DNA of 64,000 bases from JAIBJN01 sp963842305. Its GTDB lineage: Bacteria > Actinomycetota > Thermoleophilia > Gaiellales > Gaiellaceae. A program made the translations under genes and the position numbers. The notes beneath the pieces are model-generated. The model saw only the letters and a program-made list of their open reading frames with translations, had not been told where the DNA came from and made no database searches. Numbering within the stretch: position 1 is the stretch's first letter; each line of letters starts with the position of its first letter. The stretch covers positions 248,001 to 312,000 of the forward strand of contig CAWJFW010000003.1 of NCBI GenBank assembly GCA_963842305.1, given 5' to 3'. This document shows positions 24,543 through 34,211 of this stretch, piece after piece.

Positions 24543-25319
24543 ATGAGCGTCCTGCGAAGCATCGAGCACAGGATCGAGTCGATCGTGGAGGGCGTGTTCG
24601 GGCGCGCCTTCCGAACGCACGTCCAACCGGTCGAGCTCGCGCGCAAGCTCGCCAAGGAGATGGACGATGCGAAGAGCGTCTCGGTTTCGCGCGTGTACGT
24701 CCCCAACGAGTACACGCTCTACCTCTGCCCGGGGGACCGCGAACAGTTCGCAAGCTACGAAGACTCGCTCCTCACGGAGCTCTCCGACTACCTCTCCGAG
24801 CATGCACGCCGCGAGGGCTACGCCCTCCTCTCGACACCAACGGTCCTCATGGAGGAGGACGAGGATCTGGGCGTCGGCGAGTTCGGCATCGCCACGCGCA
24901 TGGTGCAGCCCGAACGGCCGCAGTCGCCGACACCGCCCGACGTCGTGCCCCAGGCCGTCCCGAGCCAGACGAGAATCTACCGGCCGCCGCCCACGGAGGC
25001 GGTGTCCGCGGAGCTGGCCGAGGAGCACGACCTTGCGCGCACGCCAGCCGCGGTAATCGTGAGCGGCACGCGTCGCGAGCTGGGCGACGGGGCACTGGTC
25101 GTCGGGCGCGCGAGCGGGTGCGACGTCGTCGTCGACGACCCCAACGTCTCACGCCGGCATGCCGAGATCCGGCGCGAGGACGGCGCCTACTGGATCGTCG
25201 ACCTCGGCTCGACGAACGGCGTGACCGTGAACGGGAAGCGCGTCGAACGGGCCCGGCTGACGCCGGAGGATCACATCCTCATCGGCACCACCGAGGTCCG
25301 CTTCGAAAGCGGCTACTAG
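24543..25319 (+). CDS. fhaA: FHA-domain protein FhaA
   Basis: Phosphothreonine-binding scaffold of the cell-wall kinase system. The N-terminal DUF3662 domain (about 1-115) begins SVLRSIEHRIESIVEGVFGRAF and includes VPNEYTLYLCPGDREQF. A proline-rich linker follows, then a C-terminal FHA domain (about 165-258) with VGRASGCDVVVDDPNVSRRH and STNGVTVNGKRV, holding the Arg, Ser and Asn of the phosphopeptide site. Start chosen at ATG 24543 to match known FhaA N-termini; an in-frame ATG four codons upstream (24531) is possible. Followed by fhaB after 19 bases. Confidence 0.93.
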   Translation: MSVLRSIEHRIESIVEGVFGRAFRTHVQPVELARKLAKEMDDAKSVSVSRVYVPNEYTLYLCPGDREQFASYEDSLLTELSDYLSEHARREGYALLSTPTVLMEEDEDLGVGEFGIATRMVQPERPQSPTPPDVVPQAVPSQTRIYRPPPTEAVSAELAEEHDLARTPAAVIVSGTRRELGDGALVVGRASGCDVVVDDPNVSRRHAEIRREDGAYWIVDLGSTNGVTVNGKRVERARLTPEDHILIGTTEVRFESGY

Positions 25320-25338
25320 CAAGAGCGAACCCGGACCC

Positions 25339-25809
25339 GTGTCGGTCGAGCCCATTCTCATCGCGCTGCAGGCCGCCTTCGTCCTCCTGCTCTACCTCTT
25401 CATCTGGCGCGTCGTCCGCTCGGCGGAGCGCGGCCTGCCCGCCGCCCCGCAGGAGAGCTTCGTGCTCGCGCCCGCTCAGGTCGCCCAGGCGAAGGCCGAA
25501 GCGGGAATCGTGCCCGGGAAGCTCGTCGTCACACGTTCCACGATCGTTCCGCTCGGAACGTCCTTTGAGCCGGGCCCTGTCCCAACGACCATCGGACGCG
25601 CCGACGACAATGTGGTGGTGCTCGCCGGCGACGACTATGCCTCCGGCCGTCACGCCCGCGTCGAGAGCGGGCTCGACGGAACCTGGGTCGTCGACCTCGG
25701 CTCGACGAATGGGACGTACGTGAACGGCGAGCGCCTCGAAGGGCGAAGGAGGTTGCGCGAGGGCGACCTTCTCCAGGTCGGCGACACGGAGCTCCGGTTC
25801 GAGCGATGA
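25339..25809 (+). CDS. fhaB: FHA-domain protein FhaB (FipA-like)
   Basis: A 156-residue membrane-anchored phosphothreonine-binding protein. One N-terminal transmembrane helix (about 6-26, ILIALQAAFVLLLYLFIWRV), then an FHA domain with TTIGRADDNVVVL, ASGRHARV and GSTNGTYVNGERL. It matches FhaB/FipA, which in mycobacteria links kinase signalling to division and peptidoglycan synthesis. GTG start; stop overlaps pstP by four bases (ATGA). Confidence 0.92.
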   Translation: MSVEPILIALQAAFVLLLYLFIWRVVRSAERGLPAAPQESFVLAPAQVAQAKAEAGIVPGKLVVTRSTIVPLGTSFEPGPVPTTIGRADDNVVVLAGDDYASGRHARVESGLDGTWVVDLGSTNGTYVNGERLEGRRRLREGDLLQVGDTELRFER

Positions 25810-26993
25810 GACTTGGGCAGAGCGCAGGCCGAACAGACCCGGGCCGTGTCCGCCGCCGAAACGAGGACACCTTCGTCCTCGACCCGCCGCTGTTCGCGGT
25901 CGCGGACGGCATGGGGGGCGCCCAGGCGGGCGAGGTGGCGTCCCGGCTCGCAGCTGCCGTCTTCCGCGAGTACCACGACGCCGACCGGCTCGCTCCCGAC
26001 GAGCGCGTGCAGGCGATCATCCAGGAGGCCAATCGGCGGATCTACGAGCGTGCGCGCACCGACTCGAACGTCTCCGGCATGGGAACCACCGTCACCGCAG
26101 CCCTCCTAACGGGCGGGCGGGTCATTCTCGGCCATGTCGGCGATTCCCGCGCCTACCGGATCCGCGACGGCGAGCTCGAGCAGCTGACCGATGACCACTC
26201 GCTGGTCGGCGACCTCATGCGGAGTGGACGGCTCACGCCGGAGGAGGCCGAGGCGCATCCGCAGCGCTCCGTGATCACGAGGGCTCTCGGGACCGATCCC
26301 GAGGTGGACGTCGACACGACCAGCGTCGACGTCGAGCCCGGGGATCTCTTCCTCATCTGCTCGGACGGGCTCACGACGATGGTCGGGGACGACGACATCC
26401 TCGGCATCCTCGCGGCCGCCCCGACGCTCGACGACGCCGCCCGGGAACTCGTCCGCGCCGCGAACACCGGCGGCGGCGAGGACAACGTCACCGTGGTGCT
26501 TTTCGGCGTCGAGAGCGACGAGACGGTCGAGGAGACGCTGGTCGCCCCGGCGGCCGCGGAGGGCAACGGCCAGGGGGACGTGGACGAGCTCGAGGACACC
26601 CTGACGAACCTGCAGCCGGTCGCCCCTTCCAAGCCGGTCCCGGTGGCTGTCGAGCCCGCAAAGCCCCGGAAGAAGCGACGCGGGTGGGGTCGTCGCGCCG
26701 TCTGGGCAGCCCTGGCGCTCACCTTCCTCGCCCTCCTTCTCGGAGGAGCGCTCTTCGGGCTCTCCCGTGCGTACTTCGTGGGCGCAGACGAACACGGCAA
26801 CGTCGTCGTCTATCAGGGCGTGCCCTTCGACCTGACTGCCGACACCGGCCTCTACCGCGAACGCTATGTCAGCAGTCTCCAAGCCTCGCAGCTCTCGCCG
26901 GAGGAGCGCGCCGCCCTGTTCGACCACGAGCTCGTCTCGTATGACCGGGCGCGCGCCCGCGTCGCCGTCTACGAGGCCGAGGCGGTGCCCTAG
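25806..26993 (+). CDS. pstP: PP2C-family Ser/Thr phosphatase
   Basis: Metal-dependent phosphatase that reverses PknB-type phosphorylation. The PP2C domain (about 1-235) has RRRNEDTF, VADGMGGAQAGE, LGHVGDSRAYRI and GGGEDNVTVVLFG, so the metal-binding aspartates are intact. A basic linker (KPRKKRRGWGRR) precedes one transmembrane helix (about 300-320), and a short extracytoplasmic tail follows. 395 residues. Starts within the fhaB stop. Its place between fhaB and ftsW matches the classic actinobacterial cluster. Confidence 0.94.
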   Translation: MRLGQSAGRTDPGRVRRRNEDTFVLDPPLFAVADGMGGAQAGEVASRLAAAVFREYHDADRLAPDERVQAIIQEANRRIYERARTDSNVSGMGTTVTAALLTGGRVILGHVGDSRAYRIRDGELEQLTDDHSLVGDLMRSGRLTPEEAEAHPQRSVITRALGTDPEVDVDTTSVDVEPGDLFLICSDGLTTMVGDDDILGILAAAPTLDDAARELVRAANTGGGEDNVTVVLFGVESDETVEETLVAPAAAEGNGQGDVDELEDTLTNLQPVAPSKPVPVAVEPAKPRKKRRGWGRRAVWAALALTFLALLLGGALFGLSRAYFVGADEHGNVVVYQGVPFDLTADTGLYRERYVSSLQASQLSPEERAALFDHELVSYDRARARVAVYEAEAVP

Positions 26994-27031
26994 CCCTGAG
27001 CCTGCGCAACCGCGAGCTCGTCAACCTCGGA

Positions 27032-28285
27032 ATGGTCGGCCTCCTAACGGCGGCCGGCTTCGCGTCCGTCTACATCGCCCGGTCCGACGTCGTCTCGGCG
27101 GGGTCCCTTTCGTATGCGGCCTTCTTCATCTCGCTCTTCGTGATCGCGCACCTGATCCTGCGAGTGCGCCTCCCGCACGCCGATCCCTATCTCCTGCCTC
27201 TCGGCGGGCTCCTCTCGGCGCTGGGCCTCACCATGATCTATCGAATCGACCCTCAACTCGCCTTCCGGCAAGGCCTCTGGGTCGTCGTCGGCGTCGCGGT
27301 GTTCGCCGGGCTCGTCCTCTTCCTGCGGGACTACCGCACGCTCGACAACGTCAAGTACATCCTCGGCGTCTCGGCGATTGTGCTCCTGATGCTGCCCGCA
27401 TTGCCCTACATCGGCCGGACGATCAACGGCGCGACGCTCTGGGTCGATCTCGGCGGCGGGCTCGTCTTCCAGCCGGGCGAGCTTGCGAAGGTCTTCTTCG
27501 TCATCTTCCTGGCCGGGTACCTGCGGGACAACCGCGAGCTGCTCTCGTACGGCGCCGCGGGACAGGGCCGCCTCCCGTCGCCCAAGCACCTGGGCCCCCT
27601 CCTGCTCATCTGGGGCGGCGCGATGCTCGTCCTCTTTCAGACGCGGGACCTCGGAGGCGCGCTGCTCTACTTCGCCATCTTCCTCGTGATGCTGTACGCC
27701 GCGACCGCGCGCTGGTCGTTCGTTGCGGCCGGGTTCGCGCTTTTCCTCGCCGGCGCCTTCGCTCTCTACCAGGTGATCCCCCACGTCCAGACTCGCGTTC
27801 AGAGCTGGCTGGACCCCTGGGCCGACCCGCAGGGCGACTCGTACCAGCTCGTCCAGTCCCTCTACGCCGTCTCGAGCGGCGGCGTGTTCGGCTCCGGGCT
27901 GGGGAGTGGGGTCCTGCTCACGCCTGACGGCAGCCCGTATATCCCCTTCCTCGAGACCGACTTCATCTTCTCCGCGATCGCGCAGGAACTCGGCCTGGCC
28001 GGGGCAGCCGGGGTGATCCTCCTCTACCTGATCTTCGCCTACCGCGGCTTTCGCATCTCCATGCTCGCGCAGGACGGCTTCTCGAAGCTTCTCGCGGCGG
28101 GTCTCACAGCCGCTGTCGCCATTCAGGCGTTCATCATCATCGGCGGGGTGATCGGGTTGATCCCGCTGACCGGGATCACCTTGCCCTTCGTCTCCTACGG
28201 GGGCTCGAGCATCGTCGCGAACTTCGTCGTGCTCGCGCTCCTCCTGATGGTCTCGGAGCGCGTGAACCGGGGGGAACGCGGGTGA
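27032..28285 (+). CDS. FtsW/RodA/SpoVE-family peptidoglycan polymerase, start uncertain
   Basis: SEDS-family glycosyltransferase that polymerises lipid II with a partner class B penicillin-binding protein. Polytopic, about ten helices; signature regions ALGLTMIYRID, FQPGELAKVFFVIFLAGYL, DLGGALLYFAIFLVMLY and TGITLPFVSYGGSSI are intact. The first canonical start is ATG 27032, but it falls at the edge of the first helix. The homologous frame extends upstream with SLRNRELVNLG from a CTG at 26996, two bases after the pstP stop, so initiation at CTG (or a sequence error) is likely. The stop overlaps pbpA by four bases. RodA rather than FtsW by cluster analogy, not proven. Confidence 0.9.
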   Translation: MVGLLTAAGFASVYIARSDVVSAGSLSYAAFFISLFVIAHLILRVRLPHADPYLLPLGGLLSALGLTMIYRIDPQLAFRQGLWVVVGVAVFAGLVLFLRDYRTLDNVKYILGVSAIVLLMLPALPYIGRTINGATLWVDLGGGLVFQPGELAKVFFVIFLAGYLRDNRELLSYGAAGQGRLPSPKHLGPLLLIWGGAMLVLFQTRDLGGALLYFAIFLVMLYAATARWSFVAAGFALFLAGAFALYQVIPHVQTRVQSWLDPWADPQGDSYQLVQSLYAVSSGGVFGSGLGSGVLLTPDGSPYIPFLETDFIFSAIAQELGLAGAAGVILLYLIFAYRGFRISMLAQDGFSKLLAAGLTAAVAIQAFIIIGGVIGLIPLTGITLPFVSYGGSSIVANFVVLALLLMVSERVNRGERG

Positions 28286-29761
28286 ACCCGCAGATCCGGC
28301 GCCTCTTCCTCGCTTTTGCGTTCCTGTTCGTGGCGCTGATCGCGACGGCGACGTACTGGCTCTGGCGCGCACCCGACCTTGAGGCGCGGCAGGGAAACCC
28401 GACGCTGATCGTCCGCGAGCTCGAGATCAAGCGGGGGCTGATCTTCGCCGCCGATCACCAGACTCGGCTCGCGGCGAACCGGCGGCGCCAGCTGGAGGAC
28501 GGACGCGTCTGGTGGCTCCGGCGCTACCCCGAACAGTCGCTGACTGCGCACGCGGTCGGGTACTCGACGATCGGACAGTCGCGGACCGGGCTCGAGCTCT
28601 CGATGAACGACTTCCTCACGGGCTCGAACGCCAATCTGAGCACGGTGATCGACTCGGCCCTGGACAAGCTCCGCGGGATCCCGCGCGAGGGAAACGATGT
28701 CGTCACGTCCCTCGACGTGGATACCCAGCGTGCAGCCGTCGAGGGCCTGGCCGGCAGCTGCGGCGCGGCCGTCGCCATCGAGCCCTCCACCGGTCGCGTG
28801 CTCGCTCTCGCGTCGGCACCGACGTTCGACCCGAACCTCGTCGAGTCCGACTTCGACTCGATCGAGGCGATCACGGCGCCGTGCAAGCCGGCCTCACCGC
28901 TCCTCGACCGGGCGACGGCCGGCCGCTTCGTCCCGGGCTCCACGTTCAAGATCGTCACGGCCTCGGCTGCCCTCGACACCGGCAAGTTCACCCCGGAGAG
29001 CGTCTTCGAAGACCCCGGCTACTGCACCGAGTTCGGCCAGCGGGTGTTCAACTTCTCCGACCAGGGGACCCAGCGGCTTCGGCACGGTGACGCTGACCCA
29101 GGCCGTGCAGAACTCCATCAACTCGGTGTTCTGCAACATCGGCAAGGACCTCGGCGCGGGAACCGTGCTCGAGTACGCGAAGCGGTTCGGCTTCTACGAG
29201 CGTCCCCCGATCGATCTGCCCTCGGAGGAAGTGCTCATCAGCGGTCTCTACCGCAACGGGCGGCTCTACGACCCGGAGGATCCGAGCCAGGTTGACCCGG
29301 GCCGCCTTGCCTTCGGACAAGAGCGATTGGTCGTGACACCCCTGCAGATGGCTCTCGTCGCCGCCGGCGTCGCCAACGACGGCGTCGTCATGGAGCCGAA
29401 GCTCGTCGACGAGATCGTCGCTCCTGACGGGGACGTGATCCAGCGCTTCGAGCCCGAGGAGTGGAAGACGGCGATCAAGCCGTCCACGGCAGCCGACCTG
29501 ACCACGATGATGGTGCTGGCAGTGCAGTCCGGCACCGGAGTCGCCGCCCAGATCCCCGGCATCTCCGTGGCCGGCAAGACGGGGACCGCCGAAACAGGCG
29601 TCCCCGGCCACAACAACACCTGGTTCATCGCCTTCGCGCCTGCCGAGCGGCCCGAGGTCGCGGTGGCGGTCGCGCTCTCGGATCAAGCCGGCACAGGGGG
29701 CGCAACCGCCGCACCGATCGCGCGAGCCATCATTGAGGCGGCCCTCGGGAGAAACGCCTAA
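28282..29761 (+). pseudogene. pbpA: Penicillin-binding protein PbpA, frameshifted
   Basis: Class B transpeptidase that partners the upstream SEDS protein. The first frame (from GTG 28282) carries the signal anchor, dimerisation region and the active serine in PGSTFKI. The second frame carries NSINSVF (SxN) and AGKTGTAE (KTG) and runs to TAA 29761. The reading frame breaks at about 29064-29074, near CAGGGGACCC. Removing one G from the GGGG run restores a continuous protein (DQGPSGFGTVTL) of about 492 residues. All catalytic motifs survive across the two frames, so a base-call error is more likely than a real loss, especially for a conserved cell-wall gene. The stop is 17 bases before pknB. Confidence 0.88.
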
Positions 29762-29778
29762 CCTCTAGAAAATCCGCC

Positions 29779-31731
29779 ATGGCCGGCGTCACGGACTCCC
29801 TCATCAACACACTCTTCGACGGCCGCTACCGGATCCTGAGGAAGCTCGGCTCCGGCGGCATGGCCAACGTCTACCTCGCCGAGGACGAGGAGCTCGGCCG
29901 CCGCGTCGCCATCAAGATCCTGAACGAGCGCTACACGGAGGACGACCTCTTCATCGAACGGTTCCGCCGCGAGGCGAAGTCGGCCGCCGGGCTTTCCCAT
30001 CCAAACATCGTCTCCATCTACGACCGCGGCGAGGCCGAGGGCACCTACTACATCGCGATGGAGGTGATCGAGGGGCGCAGCCTCAAGGAGCTGATCATGA
30101 CGCGGGGCGCCCTTCCGATCGACACGGCGGTCGCCTACGCGAAGCAGCTGCTGGAGGCGCTCCGCTTCGCCCACCGCCACGGGATCATCCACCGCGACAT
30201 CAAGCCGCACAATGTGCTCGTCTCTGCCGACCAGCAGGTCAAGTCCAACGAGCCGCGGCTGAAGGTCACCGACTTCGGCATCGCCCGCCACGGCGCCTCT
30301 CAGATGACCGAGGCCGGCTCGATCATGGGCACGGCGCAGTACCTCTCCCCCGAGCAGGCGAGAGGAGCGCCGGTGACAGCCGCCTCCGATCTCTACTCGG
30401 CCGGCGTCGTCCTCTACGAGATGCTCACCGGCAAGGTGCCCTTCACGGGCGATTCCGCGATCGAGATCGCGATGAAGCACGTGAACGACGCGCCCGCGCC
30501 ACCGTCGACGCTTCGGCCGGAGATCTCACCCGAGCTGGACCAGATCGTCCTCCGCGCCCTCGCCAAGGACCCGGCAGGCCGGTATCAGACCGCCGAGGAG
30601 TTCATCGAGGACCTCGAGCGCTTCGAGGCAGGCCTTCCGCTCTCGCGCGCCACGTCCATGGCCGCGGCCGCCGTGATCGGCGGAGCAACGGTCGGGGAGG
30701 CCACCGAACTTCTCTCGGAGAGCCCGACCCGTGTGGTCGCGCCTCCACCGCCCCCATCGACCCCGCGGAGGCCGCCCACCTACCCACCGGCGAGCCCGTA
30801 CGACGAGCCGCCCAAGAGGCGCCGGCGGTGGGTGCCCTGGCTGTTCGTCGCGCTCCTCATCGTCGGGGCCGCGCTCGCAGGCTGGTGGGCCTACAACCAG
30901 ATTCAGGATCAGCTCGACGACAACGCCCTGGTCGGCGTGCCACTCGTTAAGGACCTCGACCGCGATCTCGCCATTGCGCAGATCGAGGATGTCGGGCTCG
31001 AGGCCGAGGTGAAGGAGCAGCCGAGCACCGAGATCGAGGAAGGCAAGGTGATCGATCAGAACCCCGAGGAGGGCACGCGGGTCGAGCAGGGCAGCACGGT
31101 GACGATCACGGTGTCGACCGGGCCGAAGGAGGTCGAGGTGCCCCGGATTGTGGGCCTCACCTACGAGGACGCAGTCGACGCGCTCAACGACGTCAATCTC
31201 GATCCGCGCCGGGTCGACGTCTTCTCCCAGAAGCCCGTCGGCCAGGTCACGGCGCAGGATCCGGGTGCGGGGGAGCAGGTCGACGAGGGCACCGAGGTGG
31301 AGGTGCGCGTCTCCAAGGGCGTTCGGGAGGTCGAGGTTCCCGACGTCGTGGGCCAGTCCGAGTCGAGCGCGCGCTCCGAACTCGAGGCGGCAGGCTTCGA
31401 GGTGGCGGTAACCGAGGCCCCGAGCGACACGGCCGAAGGGCTCGTCGCGTCCCAGACCCCGTCTGCAGGCAGCCAGGCGGGCGAGGGATCCACGGTCACG
31501 ATCACCGTGTCCACCGGGCCCGAGCTCGTGACCGTTCCGGACGTCGTCGGCGAGCGGCAATCCAGCGCCCGGGCCACGATCCGGAGTGCCGGCCTGCAGC
31601 CCAGCGCCGTCTGCGAGGTGGTCACCGACCCCAGCCAGAACAACGTCGTCCTCGGGCAGGACCCGGGCGGCGGCACACAGGCCGACTCCGGCTCGACCGT
31701 AACCATCATCGTCGGCCGCTTCAGCTGCTAG
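29779..31731 (+). CDS. pknB: Ser/Thr protein kinase PknB with four PASTA domains
   Basis: Membrane receptor kinase that senses peptidoglycan precursors and controls cell-wall synthesis. Cytoplasmic kinase domain (about 16-275) with LGSGGMANVYLA, Lys46, HRDIKPHN (Asp140), DFGIAR and SPEQARG. A proline-rich juxtamembrane linker follows, then one transmembrane helix (about 352-374, WVPWLFVALLIVGAALAGWW) and four PASTA repeats to the C-terminus, each ending in a VTITVSTG-like strand. 650 residues. ATG start. It closes the fhaA-fhaB-pstP-SEDS-pbpA-pknB cluster. Confidence 0.96.
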   Translation: MAGVTDSLINTLFDGRYRILRKLGSGGMANVYLAEDEELGRRVAIKILNERYTEDDLFIERFRREAKSAAGLSHPNIVSIYDRGEAEGTYYIAMEVIEGRSLKELIMTRGALPIDTAVAYAKQLLEALRFAHRHGIIHRDIKPHNVLVSADQQVKSNEPRLKVTDFGIARHGASQMTEAGSIMGTAQYLSPEQARGAPVTAASDLYSAGVVLYEMLTGKVPFTGDSAIEIAMKHVNDAPAPPSTLRPEISPELDQIVLRALAKDPAGRYQTAEEFIEDLERFEAGLPLSRATSMAAAAVIGGATVGEATELLSESPTRVVAPPPPPSTPRRPPTYPPASPYDEPPKRRRRWVPWLFVALLIVGAALAGWWAYNQIQDQLDDNALVGVPLVKDLDRDLAIAQIEDVGLEAEVKEQPSTEIEEGKVIDQNPEEGTRVEQGSTVTITVSTGPKEVEVPRIVGLTYEDAVDALNDVNLDPRRVDVFSQKPVGQVTAQDPGAGEQVDEGTEVEVRVSKGVREVEVPDVVGQSESSARSELEAAGFEVAVTEAPSDTAEGLVASQTPSAGSQAGEGSTVTITVSTGPELVTVPDVVGERQSSARATIRSAGLQPSAVCEVVTDPSQNNVVLGQDPGGGTQADSGSTVTIIVGRFSC

Positions 31732-31768
31732 GGATCGAGGAGGGCGCATCGCCAGGCTGCGCGTAGCA

Positions 31769-32695
31769 GTGCTTCGAGGAGGACGCTCCAGCGAGCACGA
31801 CGTCTCCCTCGACTCCGCCAGCTCGGTGCTCGAAGGGCTCGATCCGGAGCGCTATGACGCCTTTCCGATCGATATCCCCCGCGACGGCCCCTGGCTGTTC
31901 GACGCGAATGACGCCGAGGGGCTCGACGTCGTCTTTCCGGTCCTGCACGGGCCGTTCGGCGAGGACGGCGCGGTGCAGGGCCTGCTGGAGCTCGCCGGCG
32001 TGGCCTACGTCGGTGCCGGCGTCACCGCCTCGGCCCTCGCGATGGACAAGGATCTCTTCAAAGCCGTCATGCGCGACAACGACATCCCGGTTGCCCGGAG
32101 CGTGACGCTCCGGACGGGCGACCGGGCCGAGTGCCCCTACGGCTACCCGTGCGTCGTCAAGCCGGCGCGCCTCGGCTCGAGCGTGGGGATCAGCATCGTC
32201 AAGTCCGAGGAGGATCTTCCGGGGGCGGTGGAGCTCGCCTTCGCCCACGACGAGAAGGTCCTCGTCGAGGAGTTCCTCGACGGGGTCGAGGTCGAGTGCA
32301 GCGTGCTCGGGAACACCGACCCTGTCGCATCCGTGCCGGGCGAGATCGTCCCGCTCGCGAGCGACTGGTACGACTACGAGGCAAAGTACGCCGAGGGCGG
32401 CATGGAGCTCATCGTCCCCCCGCGCGTCTCGGCCGAATCCACAGGACGCGTCCAGGAGCTGGCGGTTGCTGCTTTCGTCGCATCCGACTGCGAAGGCATG
32501 GCCCGGGTCGACTGTTTCGTCCGACCGGACGGCGAGGTCGTCGTCAACGAGCTGAACACCATTCCGGGCTTCACTGCAACGAGCGTCTACTCGAAGCTCT
32601 TTGCGGCGAGCGGGATCGCCTATCCGGATCTGCTCGACCGCCTCGTGGAGCTCGCGCTCGAACGGCGAGACCGACGAGCCGGCCTGCGCTACTGA
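31769..32695 (+). CDS. ddl: D-alanine-D-alanine ligase, start uncertain
   Basis: ATP-grasp enzyme making the D-Ala-D-Ala dipeptide for peptidoglycan. RGGRSSEHDVSLDSA, VFPVLHGPFGEDG, PCVVKPARLGSSVGI and the C-terminal VNELNTIPGFT are intact. The first canonical start, GTG 31769, removes the first residues of the opening beta strand. Upstream in frame lie CTG at 31757 (giving LRVAVLRGGRSSEH, the usual N-terminus) and ATC at 31748, which is well spaced from GGAGGG. The true start is probably one of these. Length 308-315 against a usual 310-360. Located after pknB with a 37-base gap; the end overlaps the convergent kinase gene by seven bases. Confidence 0.93.
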   Translation: MLRGGRSSEHDVSLDSASSVLEGLDPERYDAFPIDIPRDGPWLFDANDAEGLDVVFPVLHGPFGEDGAVQGLLELAGVAYVGAGVTASALAMDKDLFKAVMRDNDIPVARSVTLRTGDRAECPYGYPCVVKPARLGSSVGISIVKSEEDLPGAVELAFAHDEKVLVEEFLDGVEVECSVLGNTDPVASVPGEIVPLASDWYDYEAKYAEGGMELIVPPRVSAESTGRVQELAVAAFVASDCEGMARVDCFVRPDGEVVVNELNTIPGFTATSVYSKLFAASGIAYPDLLDRLVELALERRDRRAGLRY

Positions 32696-34185
32696 TTGAC
32701 GTAGGCGCGCACCTCGTTGACGTGCGCGCGAGTGTCCAGATCCGTGATCCAGAGAAGGTAGTACCGGAAGGGCTCGTCCCGCGTGTCGATGTCCAGGGTC
32801 GTCCGCCGGGCGATCTGCTCTATGTCGGAGACGTCGACAAAGCTCCCATCGAGCTGGTTGCCGGCCAGGATCTGGGCGGTGAACCCGGGCTCGTCCGTCA
32901 CCACCCCCACACTGGAGAGGCGAAGGCGGCTCCCGGCGTCGAGCACGATCCCGACGCCGTCCTTGTCGAAGTTCTCGTACTCCTCGGTCGTCCAGTAGGT
33001 GGCCGCGTCGCGGTCGGTCGCCGCCGCGACCGATTCAGGATGCTCGCTGAAGTCGCCATCGGGGTCGAAGTCGGCGATGGCGTTCACCTGTACCGGCATC
33101 GGCTCGCCGCCGCCGGACCAGGGAAGGTTGCCGTCGAACACGAGCTCGAGCACGAGGAGGTTGCCGACGACGACCACCGCCGCGAGGAGCAGCACGGCTG
33201 CGACCCGCAAACCAGAGCGCCGGGGCTTTCCAGGCTTCGCGACCCGCGTCGGCGGCGACGGCGACACCACTTCCGTGCGCACGGAGGGGGAGGAAGGCCC
33301 GTTCGGCGGCATCACGCCCGTGTCTTCGTCCTCCTCGAAGGGCTGTCCCGCCTCGACGTCCACACGGCACGCCTCGATGGCCGCGACCAGTGCGTCCATC
33401 GACTCGAAGCGATCCTCCGGCCGCTTCGCCATCGCCTTGGCGATGACCGCATCGACCCGCTCGGGAACGTCGGGGCGCACGGCACGAGCGCTCGGCACCG
33501 GATCGCGCACGTGCCGTATCGCGACGGCCATCAGGTTGTCGCCGGAGTACGGCACCCGCCCTGTCAGGAGCTCGTAGGCGACGACACCGAGCGAGTACTG
33601 ATCCGAGCGCTCGTCGCCGCGTTCGCCGTTGGCCTGCTCGGGCGAGAGGTACTGGCCCGTGCCGAGCACGGTTCCCGTTTCGGTCAGCGCGTCGTCGGAG
33701 TCGAGCGCGCGTGCGATGCCGAAGTCGGTCACCTTCGCGGTGCCGTTGCCGTCGAGAAGAACGTTGTGCGGCTTCACGTCGCGGTGGACGATGTCCAGGC
33801 CGTGCGCGAACGAGAGAGCGCGCGCGATCTGGGCCGCCAGATCAAGCGCCCGGTCGACGGGCAAGGGGCCCGTGCGCGCGAGCGCCGCCTTCAGGTTTTC
33901 GCCGGCGACGTGCTCGAAGACGATGAACTGGCGACCCTCCCATTCGCCCCGATCGATCACCGTGACGACGTTCGGGTGAGCGAGACGCGCGATCGCGCGG
34001 GCCTCGCGGCGAAACCGCTCCACGTACTCGGGATCCCGCGAGTAGTGCTCGTGCAGGACCTTGATCGCAACGCGGCGCTCGAGCACGGTGTCGTGCGCCC
34101 GGTAGACGCTCGACATGCCGCCCTCGCCAACGAGCTCCTCGAGCTCGTACCGGCCCACGATCAACTCTCCGACATGCACCGCCAT
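32689..34185 (-). CDS. PknB-like Ser/Thr kinase with extracytoplasmic discoidin-like domain
   Basis: Second PASTA-less receptor-type kinase, 498 residues. Kinase domain (about 12-270): VGEGGMSSVYRA, Lys42, HRDVKPHN (Asp136), DFGIARAL and SPEQANGE. Then an acidic and Ser/Pro-rich linker, one transmembrane helix (about 328-350), and a C-terminal domain of about 140 residues with DFDPDGDFSEHPESV and DAATYWTTEEY, which resembles the jelly-roll (discoidin-like) outer domain of actinobacterial MviN-type proteins. That resemblance is from memory. ATG start at 34185; the longer open frame upstream has unlike composition. Convergent with ddl. The ligand may be a glycan, by inference. Confidence 0.87.
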   Translation of the reverse strand: MAVHVGELIVGRYELEELVGEGGMSSVYRAHDTVLERRVAIKVLHEHYSRDPEYVERFRREARAIARLAHPNVVTVIDRGEWEGRQFIVFEHVAGENLKAALARTGPLPVDRALDLAAQIARALSFAHGLDIVHRDVKPHNVLLDGNGTAKVTDFGIARALDSDDALTETGTVLGTGQYLSPEQANGERGDERSDQYSLGVVAYELLTGRVPYSGDNLMAVAIRHVRDPVPSARAVRPDVPERVDAVIAKAMAKRPEDRFESMDALVAAIEACRVDVEAGQPFEEDEDTGVMPPNGPSSPSVRTEVVSPSPPTRVAKPGKPRRSGLRVAAVLLLAAVVVVGNLLVLELVFDGNLPWSGGGEPMPVQVNAIADFDPDGDFSEHPESVAAATDRDAATYWTTEEYENFDKDGVGIVLDAGSRLRLSSVGVVTDEPGFTAQILAGNQLDGSFVDVSDIEQIARRTTLDIDTRDEPFRYYLLWITDLDTRAHVNEVRAYVNQ

Positions 34186-34211
34186 AGTGTTGCTGCCGCA
34201 GGGAAGGCGGC

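Noticed and set aside
29060..29080. Programmed frameshifting in pbpA
   Set aside because: No known slippery heptamer such as A-AAA-AAG and no reason for recoding; a single G-run indel explains it.
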